Shown here one piece after another: positions 16,266 through 25,924 of a stretch of DNA of 64,000 nt. The position numbers were made by a program, and so were the translations under genes. This DNA comes from Bryobacterales bacterium F-183 (GTDB taxonomy: Bacteria; Acidobacteriota; Terriglobia; Bryobacterales; Bryobacteraceae), in NCBI GenBank assembly GCA_016865505.2, contig AP025252.1, positions 5,788,137 to 5,852,136 on the forward strand, given 5' to 3'. Each line of letters opens with the position of its first letter. Position 1 is the first letter of the stretch. The notes below the pieces were generated by a model, which saw nothing but the letters and a program-made list of their open reading frames with translations, searched no databases and was not told the origin of the DNA.

Positions 16266-18494
16266 ATGGAGTACTTCTCCATCCGCGACTACGCCATCAT
16301 CCCACCAAAGGGACAGAACAACTTCTGGTTCCAACACCGGAACACCGATCGCTGCATTATTTTTGTCCATGGCATCTTTTCGGATAGCCATGACTGCTGG
16401 CAATCGCAATCCACTGCCACACGCCGCCCATCGTACTGGCCGGACATGATCGCCAGCGACCCGCAGTTCGCTCAATATTCGATTTACCTGGCTGGATACC
16501 CCACGGGTGTGCTTGTCACCAGTCTCAGCATGTTTCGCTGCGGCCAGTACCTGTGGGACGAGCTCAACCGGCCACTTGCCGACGGCCAGAAAAGCCCACT
16601 CTCGCATACAAACCTAATCTTTGTCTGCCATAGCATGGGCGGCATCATCGTACGCCACCTCTTTGAACGCTACTGGCGAAGTTTGAAGGACAAGAACATC
16701 GGCCTGTTGCTCATGGCCTCGCCTTCCCGCGGCTCCATGTACGCCACTGCGGGAGGCCCCGTCGCCGCCGCACTGCAGCACGAACAAGGTCTCGACCTGC
16801 GCGAAGGCTCCGCGTTTCTCGAGTACGTGCACAACCGGTTCCGCCGCGTACTTTCCGAAAAGCGCTTGCCCAACCTGATTGGCCGTGAGGCATCCGAACA
16901 TTACGGCATGATACGCGGCACTCGCAGAATTGTAGACCGAGCAAGTGCCGAAACCTACTTCGATGACCCGGCAACGATTGTCGATAGCGACCATGGTTCG
17001 TGCGTAAAGCCGGAAACCGCAGCAGACGACAGCTATAAGCTACTCGCATCCTTCACTGCCGCATTCGAACAGCGCTTTGTCATCGCCGGAGTTCCTGAGG
17101 CCGAAAAGCCATCAGCCCCGCAACCTGCTGCCAACTTTGCCGCTGCTTCCCTGCACTGGGAAGTAGCGTTCGACGAAGATGGCGACGCTAAGAACAAGCA
17201 CCAAATCCGTGGCCTGCGTCCCGCTGACCCCAGTCAGCCGGTAGAGATCTTTGTGTCCCGCACAGTCGCCGGACACTTCGCCGAGCCCGAACTCATTCAG
17301 AACCAGGCGATGACATCCCCCGGTCTGCGCCTCGAAACCAAGCCGAAGACGATCCAGGAGGCTTCCGTGATTCTTCACACCGGCGGCCAGTCCGGCGTGG
17401 ACGCCTGCATCACCCAGAATGACTTCAACGTCTTTTGCGTGAACAAGCGCGAGTTTTTGCTGAAGTCCTCCTACGACGATTCGGGCGTCGACTATATCGA
17501 GAAGACCATCAACGGCGACTTTGGACATCTCACGCTCACCGTGCGCTTTCCGGAAAAGATGGACCTGCCTGCCGACCCCGTGCCCACCGTTTACCCCATC
17601 GGCAAACCCAATAACATTGACGGTCCGCTCACCAGGCTATGCGGCGAGCCCGGCGCGTTTGAGTACTCGAGCACCACCAAGGTCGCCCGCCTCAAGGTGG
17701 AACAACCCCGTCGCGGGTATGTCTATCGCATCTCCTGGACCTTGCCCGACGGACCCAACCCGGAACTCCAGCAGGACAGCGCGCGCAGCCGACTCTGGGA
17801 GTTCAACACACCGTTCCTGCAGGGCCTGGATGCACTCACGGCACGCGCACAGGCGGCAGTCGCCAAGGTACCTGCAGTACTCGGGTCGCTCATTCAGGAG
17901 CATGGGCGCATACAAAAGCCGCCCACGTTCGCCGCGCTGGACGTCACCCTGCTCTTGCTGGACGTCAACGGTAGGATCCCTGTCCTACGTTATGTTGCGG
18001 GGCTTGGACCGCGCCGCCAGCCGGAAGTGGCGCCTGTCGCTTTTGAGATCGGCGATGGCACCGCAGGCAGGGCGTACAAGAAGCGTTCCGTATGTGTGTA
18101 CAACGGCCGCGGAGAATCCAAAGAGAACGTCTATCTGCACATCCCAGGGCTACAGCGGCATTCGCATCTGATCTCGATCCCGATGATCGGCGCGGCGGAC
18201 AACATCGCGTACGGCGTACTCAACATCGGCGCCTTCGACCGGCAGGATGCGTACTGGCTGAAGACGCTCAACTCCACCGCCGCCATCAACGACCTTGCGG
18301 CTCTTGCCACGTCAATGCTGGATCTTCTATCCGCGGATGCGATACCCGATACTCTATCGTCCGCGCCGCAGGTGGACACCGTGAACCGCGAGACCAACAA
18401 GGGTGTCACGCATTACGCGCTGTCTGCCAGAAGCGCCAGCGAACAGATGCAGGCGCGCTATGCGGAGATACTGACGCGGCTAAAGAACGCTTAG
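16266..18494 (+). CDS. Lipase-like alpha/beta hydrolase with a GAF-like C-terminal domain, function unknown
   Basis: A 742-residue protein with no signal peptide. Residues about 25-260 are a DUF676/lipase-like alpha/beta hydrolase: CIIFVHGIFSDSH gives the oxyanion region, and CHSMGGI the nucleophile elbow with Ser123. The middle (about 280-500) is rich in beta strands and unassigned. The last part (about 545-690), containing SVCVYNGRG and LISIPMIGAADNIAYGVLNIGA, reads as a GAF domain, the small-molecule sensor fold. A cytosolic esterase fused to a sensor suggests signal-controlled lipid or ester hydrolysis. This is inference. TATGCT lies 6 bp before the start. Its stop overlaps the next convergent gene by 4 bp. 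Confidence 0.65.
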   Translation: MEYFSIRDYAIIPPKGQNNFWFQHRNTDRCIIFVHGIFSDSHDCWQSQSTATRRPSYWPDMIASDPQFAQYSIYLAGYPTGVLVTSLSMFRCGQYLWDELNRPLADGQKSPLSHTNLIFVCHSMGGIIVRHLFERYWRSLKDKNIGLLLMASPSRGSMYATAGGPVAAALQHEQGLDLREGSAFLEYVHNRFRRVLSEKRLPNLIGREASEHYGMIRGTRRIVDRASAETYFDDPATIVDSDHGSCVKPETAADDSYKLLASFTAAFEQRFVIAGVPEAEKPSAPQPAANFAAASLHWEVAFDEDGDAKNKHQIRGLRPADPSQPVEIFVSRTVAGHFAEPELIQNQAMTSPGLRLETKPKTIQEASVILHTGGQSGVDACITQNDFNVFCVNKREFLLKSSYDDSGVDYIEKTINGDFGHLTLTVRFPEKMDLPADPVPTVYPIGKPNNIDGPLTRLCGEPGAFEYSSTTKVARLKVEQPRRGYVYRISWTLPDGPNPELQQDSARSRLWEFNTPFLQGLDALTARAQAAVAKVPAVLGSLIQEHGRIQKPPTFAALDVTLLLLDVNGRIPVLRYVAGLGPRRQPEVAPVAFEIGDGTAGRAYKKRSVCVYNGRGESKENVYLHIPGLQRHSHLISIPMIGAADNIAYGVLNIGAFDRQDAYWLKTLNSTAAINDLAALATSMLDLLSADAIPDTLSSAPQVDTVNRETNKGVTHYALSARSASEQMQARYAEILTRLKNA

Positions 18495-18646
18495 AGATTC
18501 CGTTTGGTCGGATGCTTCGGCGCAGGACCCTTGCCCTGATCGCGTTCCAGGTATTTTTCCACCCAGCGATTGGGCGGCTGGGCGATCATCGTGATGATGG
18601 CGACAAGGACCACCACAAGAAGTCCAAATCCGATGTAAAAGAGCAT
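18491..18646 (-). CDS. Small single-span membrane protein (51 aa)
   Basis: A 51-residue frame with an AGAGGA sequence just before its ATG at 18646. Residues 2-22 (LFYIGFGLLVVVLVAIITMI) form one transmembrane helix, followed by a basic tail with NRWVEKYLERDQGKGPAPKHPTKR. I do not recognise a family. The stop shares four bases with the stop of the lipase-like gene, the same pattern as other real convergent pairs here, which supports it. Long upstream extension of this frame is an antisense shadow. Confidence 0.55.
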   Translation of the reverse strand: MLFYIGFGLLVVVLVAIITMIAQPPNRWVEKYLERDQGKGPAPKHPTKRNL

Positions 18647-18736
18647 TCCTCTTTTATTCTCGCATCGCGCGCCAAAGTCACCAAAGCGAAACAGACAAGC
18701 AATCTGAAAGCAACATCGCACTGATACTGTGCCCGG

Positions 18737-20560
18737 ATGCGACATCTTCTTGTCATCGCCGCTGCCGCAGCCGCCGCCCTCTTCGCGCAGGATTTCAAGC
18801 TCACGCGCACGGGCGGGTTCGCCACACGAATCTACGAACAAGGCGCGGCGGAAATCGCCGCGTACGATGCGGCCACCAAGCGCCTCTTCTTCGTCAACGC
18901 CCAGCTGGCATCGGTGGAAGCGCTCGACATCAGCGATCCCGCCAATCCCAAATTGGCCTTTCGCATCTTCATCCCTCGCATCTATGGCAGAACCGCCAAC
19001 AGCGTTGCCGTATCCAATGGTGTCCTCGCGGTTGCCGTAGAGTCCGACCCCAAAACAGACCCCGGCTATGTCGCTTTTTACAACGCCAACGGCAATCTGC
19101 AAAAAGCAGTAAAGGTCGGCGCGCAACCTGACATGATCACCTTTACGCCCGACGGCACCAAGGTTCTGACGGCCAACGAAGGCGAGCCGTCCAATAACTA
19201 TGCGGCCGACCCCGAAGGCTCCGTCTCCATCATCGACATCACCAAGGGCATCCAGAACCTCACCGATGCCGACGTGGTCACGGCGCACTTCCGCGACTTT
19301 ACCCGCGCCTCGCTCGACCCTCGCATCCGCATCTACGGGCGCAACGCCACCGTCGCGCAGGACCTCGAGCCCGAGTACATCGCCGTGTCGCCCGATTCCA
19401 AAACCGCGTACGTCACCTTGCAGGAAAACAACGCCCTCGGTGTCCTCGACATCGCGTCCGGCAAGTTTACGGCAGTGGTCGCGCTGGGCTTTAAGGACCA
19501 CAACTTGCCCGGCAACGGCATCGACGCCAGCGACCGCGATAACGCCATCAATATCCAGAATTGGCCCGTTTTCGGCATGTATCAGCCCGACGCCATCGCA
19601 GCTTTCAGCGCAAAGGGCAAGACCTGGCTGATTACGGCCAACGAAGGCGACGCGCGCGAATGGGGTGACTTTGTGGAAGAAGCCCGCGTCTCCACCCTGC
19701 GCTTGGATCCCACGGCATTCCCCAACGCGGCGGCCTTGCAAGCCAACGGCGCTCTCGGACGTCTCACGGTCACGCGCCTGCTGGGCGACACGGATAACGA
19801 CGGCGACTACGATCAGCTCTATGCGCTGGGCGGGCGCTCCTTCTCCATCTGGTCCAGCGACGGCAAGTTGGTGTGGGACAGCGGCGACCAATTGGAACGC
19901 CTCACGGCCGAGCGCTACCCGCAGAACTTCAACGCCAGCAACAACAACAATACGCTGGACGATCGCAGCGACAACAAAGGACCCGAGCCCGAAGGCGTCG
20001 CCGTCAGCACCATCAACGGACGCACCTACGCGTTTATCGGACTTGAACGCATCGGCGGCGTCATGGTCTACGACGTCACCGACCCGGAACGTCCCACCTA
20101 CGTCGCCTACACGAATAACCGCGATTTCACCGCCGCCACAAACACCGCCCAAGCCGGCGACCTCGGACCCGAAGGCATCCTCGTCATTCCCGCCGCAGGA
20201 AGCCCAAACGGCAAGCCGATGCTCGTCACGGCCAATGAAATCAGCGGTACCGTCAGCCTCTTCTCGGTGGATGCGCCGCCCGCTGCGGTCACTACGCAGG
20301 CACGCATCACGGGCATCAGCGGCGCGACGGCGCAGCGCGAGGTTCTGCTAGACGCAACCACGTCCACTGGCCCCGGCCTCACGTACCAGTGGCGCTCCAT
20401 CGGCAAGTCCGCCGCGGTGATCCCGCAAGCGAGCGACCTTTCGAAGATCGCCGTACAGTTCGCGCAAGGCCCTGGTGACTATGTGCTCGAACTCACCGTC
20501 ACCGACAACACCGGCGCACAGAGCAAGGCCACGACCACCATCACGTACACCGGCCGCTAA
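18737..20560 (+). CDS. Secreted choice-of-anchor I family propeller protein
   Basis: A 607-residue exported protein with a signal peptide (residues 1-18, rich in Ala). The body contains lactonase-like propeller repeats and the family landmarks LTANEGEPSNNY, DNAINIQNWPVFGMYQPDAIAAF, LITANEGDAREW and the NKGPEPEGVAV block. These are the landmarks of choice-of-anchor I proteins, often annotated as alkaline-phosphatase-like. About 90 C-terminal residues (ITGISGATAQREVLLDATTS onwards) resemble a PKD/Ig-like module. Catalytic activity is unproven. GATACT lies 8 bp upstream of the ATG. The stop overlaps the enolase-superfamily gene by 4 bp. Confidence 0.82.
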   Translation: MRHLLVIAAAAAAALFAQDFKLTRTGGFATRIYEQGAAEIAAYDAATKRLFFVNAQLASVEALDISDPANPKLAFRIFIPRIYGRTANSVAVSNGVLAVAVESDPKTDPGYVAFYNANGNLQKAVKVGAQPDMITFTPDGTKVLTANEGEPSNNYAADPEGSVSIIDITKGIQNLTDADVVTAHFRDFTRASLDPRIRIYGRNATVAQDLEPEYIAVSPDSKTAYVTLQENNALGVLDIASGKFTAVVALGFKDHNLPGNGIDASDRDNAINIQNWPVFGMYQPDAIAAFSAKGKTWLITANEGDAREWGDFVEEARVSTLRLDPTAFPNAAALQANGALGRLTVTRLLGDTDNDGDYDQLYALGGRSFSIWSSDGKLVWDSGDQLERLTAERYPQNFNASNNNNTLDDRSDNKGPEPEGVAVSTINGRTYAFIGLERIGGVMVYDVTDPERPTYVAYTNNRDFTAATNTAQAGDLGPEGILVIPAAGSPNGKPMLVTANEISGTVSLFSVDAPPAAVTTQARITGISGATAQREVLLDATTSTGPGLTYQWRSIGKSAAVIPQASDLSKIAVQFAQGPGDYVLELTVTDNTGAQSKATTTITYTGR

Positions 20561-21819
20561 ATCGGCGCTTGCTTTTCGATCTTCGCGGCATCGAGCTCAA
20601 TCCCAAAACCCGGGCGCGTTGGTAACGCAATGCGCCCGTTCACGGGCTTGGGCTCGTCTTTCTCAAAGTGATGGTAGGTGGCCATCTTGCCAATCAGATA
20701 CTCCACCAGCGGACAAGTCATGGGACTTTGGCTCGCCACCACATGCAACGCCGTATGCAGCCCGTGCCCATGCGGGATGACATGCACGTCGTACGCCGAC
20801 GCCAGGGTGCAGATCTTCACCAGTTCGCTCACGCCGCCGCACCATTCCGGATCGGCCTGCACCACATGCAGCGCTCCCGCATCCAGATAATGCTTCACTT
20901 CCCACCGCGAATAGAAGTGTTCGCCCGACGCGACAGGAATCGATGTCGCCTTGCGCAACGCCGCAAAGCTATCAATCTTGTCCGGAGAAAACGCCTCCTC
21001 AATCCACCGCGGACGATACTGTTCACACCGTTTGGCCCATGCCAGCGCATAGTTCAGATCCCATCCCATAAAGGCGTCGAACATGATGTCGACATCATCG
21101 CCTACCGTTTCCCGCAGCGTACGCACCAACGCGACGTTCTTGGCCAAGTCTTCCAACCCGTGTGATGGTCCATACGCAAAAAACCACTTCTGATTGCGAA
21201 AGCCCTGGCTCTTGAACAGCGCGGACTTCTCGCGAACCTTATCGAGTTCCAGTGAATGCCCCAAACAACTGCCGTACGCTTCGACGTACGGTCGCGTCGG
21301 ACCTCCCAGCAAGCGGTACACCGGCGTATTGAAGTACCGCCCACGCAAATCCCAAAGCGCATTGTCGACGGCGGAGATCGCCATCATAAAATGCCCGGCG
21401 CGCGCGTGCCGGTTCAACCGGTAGAGCTGATCCCATAGCGTTTCTCCAGCCAGCGGATCCTTCCCTTTCAGGAACGCCGCAAGCTGCTGCTTCACGACAA
21501 GCGCAGCTTCGACATCCACCGGACCATACAAACCTTCGACACCCTGTTCGGTCTTGATGCGCAGGTAAATCGCGCTGATCGGACGCTTGCCGGACACCGG
21601 ATTCGGCGAGTCTCTGTACTCTTTGGGCCGGATCTCTTCATACACATGCAGCGGCTGGATCTGATGCTGTCCGTTGATACCGGTCTCTGCCGTCACCGTG
21701 CCCGTCAGCCGAAACAACTCGACATCGGCAATGCGTAGCTTCTTTTCGCTCTGCGCAAACAGGGCGCTTGCAAACGGCATGGCGGCCGATGCCAACAGGT
21801 TCCGGCGGTTGAGGATCAT
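20557..21819 (-). CDS. Mandelate racemase/enolase superfamily enzyme, exported (RhmD/ManD-like)
   Basis: A 420-residue enzyme starting at ATG 21819 with a leader (NRRNLLASAAMPFASALFAQ) resembling a Tat or Sec signal. Metal ligands of the enolase superfamily are visible in order: Asp in MFDAFMGWD, Glu in IEEAFSPD, and Glu in ASGEHF. HVIPHGHG supplies a likely catalytic His, and QKWFFAYGPSHG resembles acid-sugar dehydratases such as L-rhamnonate dehydratase. It probably dehydrates a sugar acid outside the cytoplasm, but the substrate is unassigned. It is divergent from the second S9 peptidase, with 38 bp between starts. Confidence 0.8.
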   Translation of the reverse strand: MILNRRNLLASAAMPFASALFAQSEKKLRIADVELFRLTGTVTAETGINGQHQIQPLHVYEEIRPKEYRDSPNPVSGKRPISAIYLRIKTEQGVEGLYGPVDVEAALVVKQQLAAFLKGKDPLAGETLWDQLYRLNRHARAGHFMMAISAVDNALWDLRGRYFNTPVYRLLGGPTRPYVEAYGSCLGHSLELDKVREKSALFKSQGFRNQKWFFAYGPSHGLEDLAKNVALVRTLRETVGDDVDIMFDAFMGWDLNYALAWAKRCEQYRPRWIEEAFSPDKIDSFAALRKATSIPVASGEHFYSRWEVKHYLDAGALHVVQADPEWCGGVSELVKICTLASAYDVHVIPHGHGLHTALHVVASQSPMTCPLVEYLIGKMATYHHFEKDEPKPVNGRIALPTRPGFGIELDAAKIEKQAPI

Positions 21820-21857
21820 GATGCTCAACGGGGATTATATACGCGAAAATAATCACT

Positions 21858-23987
21858 ATGCGAAATGCTGTTGCGGCGCTGTTGCCGGTCCTGTTTCTGT
21901 CGTTGCCTGTACTCGCGCAGAAGAAGCGTGTCATCACCCACGCCGATCTCTTCACCTGGAAGCGAGTGGGCGACCCCGTGGTCAGCCCCGACGGTAGGAT
22001 CGCCGTATTTTCAGTAACGGAACCAAACTACGACCCCGCCAAGCAGACCTCCGACCTTTGGATGGTGCCCACCGATGGCTCCTCGCAGCCCTCACGCATT
22101 ACATCCACGCGCGGCGGCGAATCGGGCGCTGTATTCTCGCCCGACGGCAAGTGGCTCGCCTTTTCCGCACGCCGCGATGGCGACGACGCTTCGCAAATCT
22201 ACGTCCTGCCGATGTCCGGCGGTGAGGCGCGCCGTGTCACCAACATTTCCACTGGCGCCGACAATCCCAAGTTCCGGCCCGACGGTAAGGCGATTCTGTT
22301 TGAAAGCACCGTCTATCCAGGTGGCAAGAACGACGACGAGCAAAAGAAGATCGCCGCAGAACGCAAGGCTCGCAAGTACAACGCACGCACCTTTGACACC
22401 TTTCCGGTCCGCTATTGGAACCGCTGGCTGGATGACACCCGCGCTCACGTCTTTGTCCAGGACCTTGCCGAAGGCTCCAAAGCCGTGGACCTGCTGGCCG
22501 GCACAAAACTCGCGGATTCTGCCGGATTTTCGGGCACTTTAAACTCATCTGGCGGCCAGGACCTCAACCCTGTCTGGACGCCCGACGGCGCTTCTATCGT
22601 CTTCTCTGCAATCGTCAACTTCAACGAAACGATGTACGCGGAGACGGAGGCGCATCTGTTTCAGGTGGCCGCTTCCGGCGGCAGCGAACCCAAGCAATTG
22701 ACACCCGCGGGCCAGAGCTTTACGCAAGCCAAGTTCACCCCCGATGGCAAGCTGCTGTTCGCCCTGCATACGCGCAACGCCACCAAAGCGCATCCCTATA
22801 GCCTGACGCGCCTCGCCCGCTTCGAGTGGCCACTTGCAGCATCTGCCAAGCCCGCCATCATCACCGACACTTGGGACCGCTCCGTCTCCGGGTACTCGAT
22901 CTCGCCCGACAGTTCGATGCTCGTGATTGAGGCGGAGGACGATGGGTACGACAAGCTCTTCCGCATGCCCACGCGCGCGACCACGGGTACCAAAGTCGAA
23001 CTGCTGCTGGCTCCGAAGTTCGGCGGCTACAGCGCCGTGGTGAGCACGCCCGGCGGCTTGATCGGCAAGTTCGGGGCCTCGACGCAGCCTCCGCAGATCG
23101 CGAAACTGGACCCCGCGGTGGGAGCCGCCTCGCCACACAAGTTGCTCACCAACTTCGATGCAGAATCACTCGCGGAAATCGACTGGGAGCCGCCCGTACA
23201 TTTCTGGTTCACCGCCAAGAACGGCAAGAAGATCCATAGCATCCTCACCAAGCCGCCAGCGTTTGACCCCAATAAAAAGTACCCACTGGTGGTCTTCCCG
23301 CACGGCGGCCCCAACGCGATGTCGAAGGACGCATTCTCCACTCGCTGGAACTTCCACCTGTTGACCTCGCAAGGCTACGTCCTGCTGCAGACCAACTACA
23401 CCGGCTCCACAGGCTTTGGCGAAAAGTTCGCCGACGACATCGAGCGCGACGTTCTCCGCGGGCCCGTGAACGAAACACTCGAGGGCATCGAAGAAGCGAT
23501 CAAGAAGTTCCCGTTCATCGACCGTACCCGTCAGGCGGCCGTTGGCGCTTCCTACGGCGGCTACATGATGAACTGGATGAACGGCCACACGCGCCAGTTC
23601 CGCTGCTTGGTCAACCACGCAGGCGCGATCAACAACGAGTCGCAGTACGGCTTTAACGACGGTGGCTACAGCCGCGAACTCCGCATGGGCGTGCCGATTT
23701 ACGAAAAGGGCGGCCAGTGGAACGACCAGAGTCCCATCCGCTACAGCGGCGCGTTCAAAACGCCAATGCTCATCACGCAGGGCGAGATCGACTTCCGCGT
23801 ACCACTGTCGGAAAGCATGACGACCTACAAGATCCTGCAGCGTTTGAAGGTGCCGACGCGCCTGCTGACGTTCCCCGAAGAAGGCCACTGGATCCTGCGC
23901 GGCGAAAACAACAAGGTCCACATGCAGGAGGTTCTGGGCTGGCTCAAGAAGTACCTGGAGCCCGCACAGCCCATCTGGCAGCAGTAA
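21858..23987 (+). CDS. Secreted S9 family peptidase (acylaminoacyl-peptidase-like)
   Basis: A 709-residue exported protein. It has a signal peptide (residues 1-21, LLPVLFLSLPVLAQ), a propeller with SPDGKWLAFSARRDGD and FTPDGKLLF repeats, and a C-terminal hydrolase domain. The triad is Ser565 in GASYGGY, Asp645 in GEIDFRVP and His677 in EEGHW. GASYGGYMMNW is standard for the acylaminoacyl-peptidase/DPP4 branch of S9. It probably acts in the periplasm on short peptides. The propeller-hydrolase arrangement is the same as in the 952-residue peptidase upstream but without the insertions. DUF4159 follows after 19 bp. Confidence 0.9.
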   Translation: MRNAVAALLPVLFLSLPVLAQKKRVITHADLFTWKRVGDPVVSPDGRIAVFSVTEPNYDPAKQTSDLWMVPTDGSSQPSRITSTRGGESGAVFSPDGKWLAFSARRDGDDASQIYVLPMSGGEARRVTNISTGADNPKFRPDGKAILFESTVYPGGKNDDEQKKIAAERKARKYNARTFDTFPVRYWNRWLDDTRAHVFVQDLAEGSKAVDLLAGTKLADSAGFSGTLNSSGGQDLNPVWTPDGASIVFSAIVNFNETMYAETEAHLFQVAASGGSEPKQLTPAGQSFTQAKFTPDGKLLFALHTRNATKAHPYSLTRLARFEWPLAASAKPAIITDTWDRSVSGYSISPDSSMLVIEAEDDGYDKLFRMPTRATTGTKVELLLAPKFGGYSAVVSTPGGLIGKFGASTQPPQIAKLDPAVGAASPHKLLTNFDAESLAEIDWEPPVHFWFTAKNGKKIHSILTKPPAFDPNKKYPLVVFPHGGPNAMSKDAFSTRWNFHLLTSQGYVLLQTNYTGSTGFGEKFADDIERDVLRGPVNETLEGIEEAIKKFPFIDRTRQAAVGASYGGYMMNWMNGHTRQFRCLVNHAGAINNESQYGFNDGGYSRELRMGVPIYEKGGQWNDQSPIRYSGAFKTPMLITQGEIDFRVPLSESMTTYKILQRLKVPTRLLTFPEEGHWILRGENNKVHMQEVLGWLKKYLEPAQPIWQQ

Positions 23988-24006
23988 CATTGGGGGAAGC
24001 ACCACA

Positions 24007-24852
24007 ATGCGCCGCAAGCTCATCGCCGCAAGCCTGACGCTGCTATTTGCAGCCACGGCGGCGATGTTCGCGCAGCGGTACGGTGGCGGCAACGGGGGAC
24101 GTCGTTACAGCGCCAATGCAAACAATCGCTGGGCGCAATACGAGGCCGAAATGCAGGACCCCATCGACGATCCTCCCGGCGCCTGGGACAACACCGAGTT
24201 CGCCTTCGGCCGCCTGCGCTACCGTTCCGAGCGTGACCGCCGCGGATGGTACGGGCGCGCGCGCTGGGGCATCGACGCCAACAAGAGCGACCGTCTCTTC
24301 ATCCAAAGTCTGAAGCGTCTCACCCGCATCGACGTACGTTCGGTGGAACAGATCATCGACATCGATAGCGACGAGTTGTTCGACTGGCCGTGGCTGTACG
24401 CGGTGGGCATCGGCGACTGGGTGCTAAGCGATGCGCAGGCTGCGCGCCTCCGACAGTACTTCGAGCGCGGTGGCTTCTTCATGGTGGATGACTTCCACAA
24501 TGAGTACGAATGGGCCAGCTTCATGGAAGGCATGGCCAAGGTGATCCCGAACCCGCGCGTCATCGACCTGCCGGATGACGCGCCCATCTTCCACACCGTC
24601 TACGACCTGTCGCAACGCGTCCGTCCGCCGGGCTTGAACGTCGTGCACGGCGATCAGATCGAACGCAACGGCATCACGCCGCGTTGGCGCGCCGTGGTGG
24701 ACAACAAGGATCGCGTCATTGTGGCGATCTGCTTCAACATGGATCTGGGCGACGCCTGGGAATGGGCGGACCTGCCCGAGTACCCCGAAAAGTACTCGTC
24801 GATGGCCTTCCGCATGGGCGTCAACTACGTCATCTACGCGATGACGCACTAA
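24007..24852 (+). CDS. DUF4159 protein, paralogue 1
   Basis: A 281-residue exported protein with a signal peptide (MRRKLIAASLTLLFAATAAMFA). The DUF4159 core includes TRIDVRSVEQ, WPWLYAVGIGDWVLSDAQAARLRQY, RGGFFMVDDFHNEYEW and the end RMGVNYVIYAMTH. DUF4159 belongs to the glutamine-amidotransferase-like/ThuA-like fold, and no catalytic Cys is evident here, so function is unknown. It follows the S9 peptidase by 19 bp. A second gene of the family at 53.4 kb ends in nearly the same text, V-YAMTH. Confidence 0.82.
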   Translation: MRRKLIAASLTLLFAATAAMFAQRYGGGNGGRRYSANANNRWAQYEAEMQDPIDDPPGAWDNTEFAFGRLRYRSERDRRGWYGRARWGIDANKSDRLFIQSLKRLTRIDVRSVEQIIDIDSDELFDWPWLYAVGIGDWVLSDAQAARLRQYFERGGFFMVDDFHNEYEWASFMEGMAKVIPNPRVIDLPDDAPIFHTVYDLSQRVRPPGLNVVHGDQIERNGITPRWRAVVDNKDRVIVAICFNMDLGDAWEWADLPEYPEKYSSMAFRMGVNYVIYAMTH

Positions 24853-25052
24853 TCCCGGTCAACGAGAATCCCCACCTCCGGCCTATCCCCCCCCCCTACT
24901 CCCCCACTCCTATGGTGCATGGCACCGTGCCGCTTCCGGTGACAGGCACCGTGCCTGTCACCGAGTGGCCCCAAGTGGCCGCCTGTCAACCACTTCGCGA
25001 CCGACACGATCAGGACGCCCGTACCGAAAAGTGCCACACTACAGCTAAGTCA
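24853..25052. repeat. Intergenic stretch with C-tract and REP-like palindromes
   Basis: This 200-bp gap has a C-rich tract (about 24880-24910), then ATGGTGCATGGCACCGTGCC, then a perfect 12+1+12 inverted repeat at 24938-24962 built on GGTGACAGGCAC. The same ATGGTGC-TGGCACCGTGCC core after a C-rich tract recurs at 29948, in another intergenic gap. I read both as copies of a REP-like mobile palindrome. The remaining part up to the methyltransferase start holds nothing recognised. Confidence 0.6.
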
Positions 25053-25865
25053 ATGTCCGACCAAGCTACTCTCTGGAACGGCCCGTCCGGCCAAACCTGG
25101 GCCGAGATCCAGCCGATGCTGGACCGTCTCTTCGCCCCCTTCGTCGACCTCATCTGCGACGCCGTACCCGCCCATACAGCACACAACATTCTCGACATCG
25201 GCTGTGGTGCCGGCGCGATCGCCCTCGCCCTCGCCGCGCGACATCCGAAAGCGCAGGTCACTGGCCTCGACATCTCGGAACCATTGGTCGCCACAGCGCG
25301 CCAACGTGCCCAGGCACTTCCCAACGTCAATTTCGAACTCGGCGACGCACAGCGTCACCCGCTGCCACCCGCCACCTTTGACACCATCGTGTCCCGCTTC
25401 GGCGTGATGTTCTTCGACGATCCCGTAGAAGCCTTCGCCAACATCCACAAGGCCGCTACGCCGGAAGCGAAACTCACAGCGATCGCATGGCGCGACCCCT
25501 CGGAAAACCCCTTCATGACTGCCGCCGAGCGCGCCGCAGGATCCCTCGTCCCCGAACTCCCCGCGCGCCGACCCAACGGACCCGGCCAGTTCGGTTTCGC
25601 GAACCAAGATTACATCCACAGCGTGCTCACGCAAAGCCACTGGCATGACATCCGCATCACGCCCATCGACGTCCCCTGCCAATTGCCAACCGAGGACCTG
25701 GAGCTTTACTACACCCGCATGGGAGCGCTCGCGCAAATTCTCCCGACCCTTGAAAACCGCAGCGAAGTTCTCAAAGCCCTGGACCAAGGCTTCCAACAGT
25801 TTGTACAAGCAGACGGCAACGCCCACTTCACTGCCGCATGCTGGATGATTCAAGCCACGGCGTGA
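25053..25865 (+). CDS. Class I SAM-dependent methyltransferase
   Basis: A 270-residue cytosolic methyltransferase starting at ATG 25053. Motif I is LDIGCGAGAIALALA with GLDIS ending the second strand, and post-motif I DAQRHPLPPATFDTIVSRFGVMFFDD is typical of the Methyltransf_11/UbiE-like group. The N-terminus WNGPSGQTWAEIQPMLDRLFAPF is characteristic of a large family of uncharacterised methyltransferases. The substrate is unknown. The gene is transcribed toward the tRNA; 59 bp separate its stop from the tRNA. Confidence 0.85.
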   Translation: MSDQATLWNGPSGQTWAEIQPMLDRLFAPFVDLICDAVPAHTAHNILDIGCGAGAIALALAARHPKAQVTGLDISEPLVATARQRAQALPNVNFELGDAQRHPLPPATFDTIVSRFGVMFFDDPVEAFANIHKAATPEAKLTAIAWRDPSENPFMTAAERAAGSLVPELPARRPNGPGQFGFANQDYIHSVLTQSHWHDIRITPIDVPCQLPTEDLELYYTRMGALAQILPTLENRSEVLKALDQGFQQFVQADGNAHFTAACWMIQATA

Positions 25866-25885
25866 CGGTATGATGTCGGGTAACA

Positions 25886-25918
25886 GGGGCGCGTAGCTCA
25901 ATGGCCTCGGTACGCGCC
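25886..25918 (+). repeat. tRNA 5'-end fragment duplicated upstream of tRNA-Arg
   Basis: A 19-bp perfect direct copy (25886-25904) of the sequence starting one base before the tRNA (25924-25942) lies 38 bp upstream. It then continues into unrelated bases, where GGCGCGTA (25888-25895) pairs perfectly with TACGCGCC (25911-25918), so the fragment can fold as an 8-bp hairpin. It lacks anticodon and T arms and cannot be a tRNA. Confidence 0.7.
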
Positions 25919-25924
25919 GACTTG

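Noticed and set aside
18491-20152. A 553-residue minus-strand frame
   Set aside because: All but the last 51 residues is antisense to the choice-of-anchor gene and is low-complexity Val/Gly/Asp text; only the small membrane protein is kept.
24684-25052. Long N-terminal extension of the methyltransferase
   Set aside because: It runs through the DUF4159 3' end and the REP-like palindrome; the family begins near the ATG at 25053.
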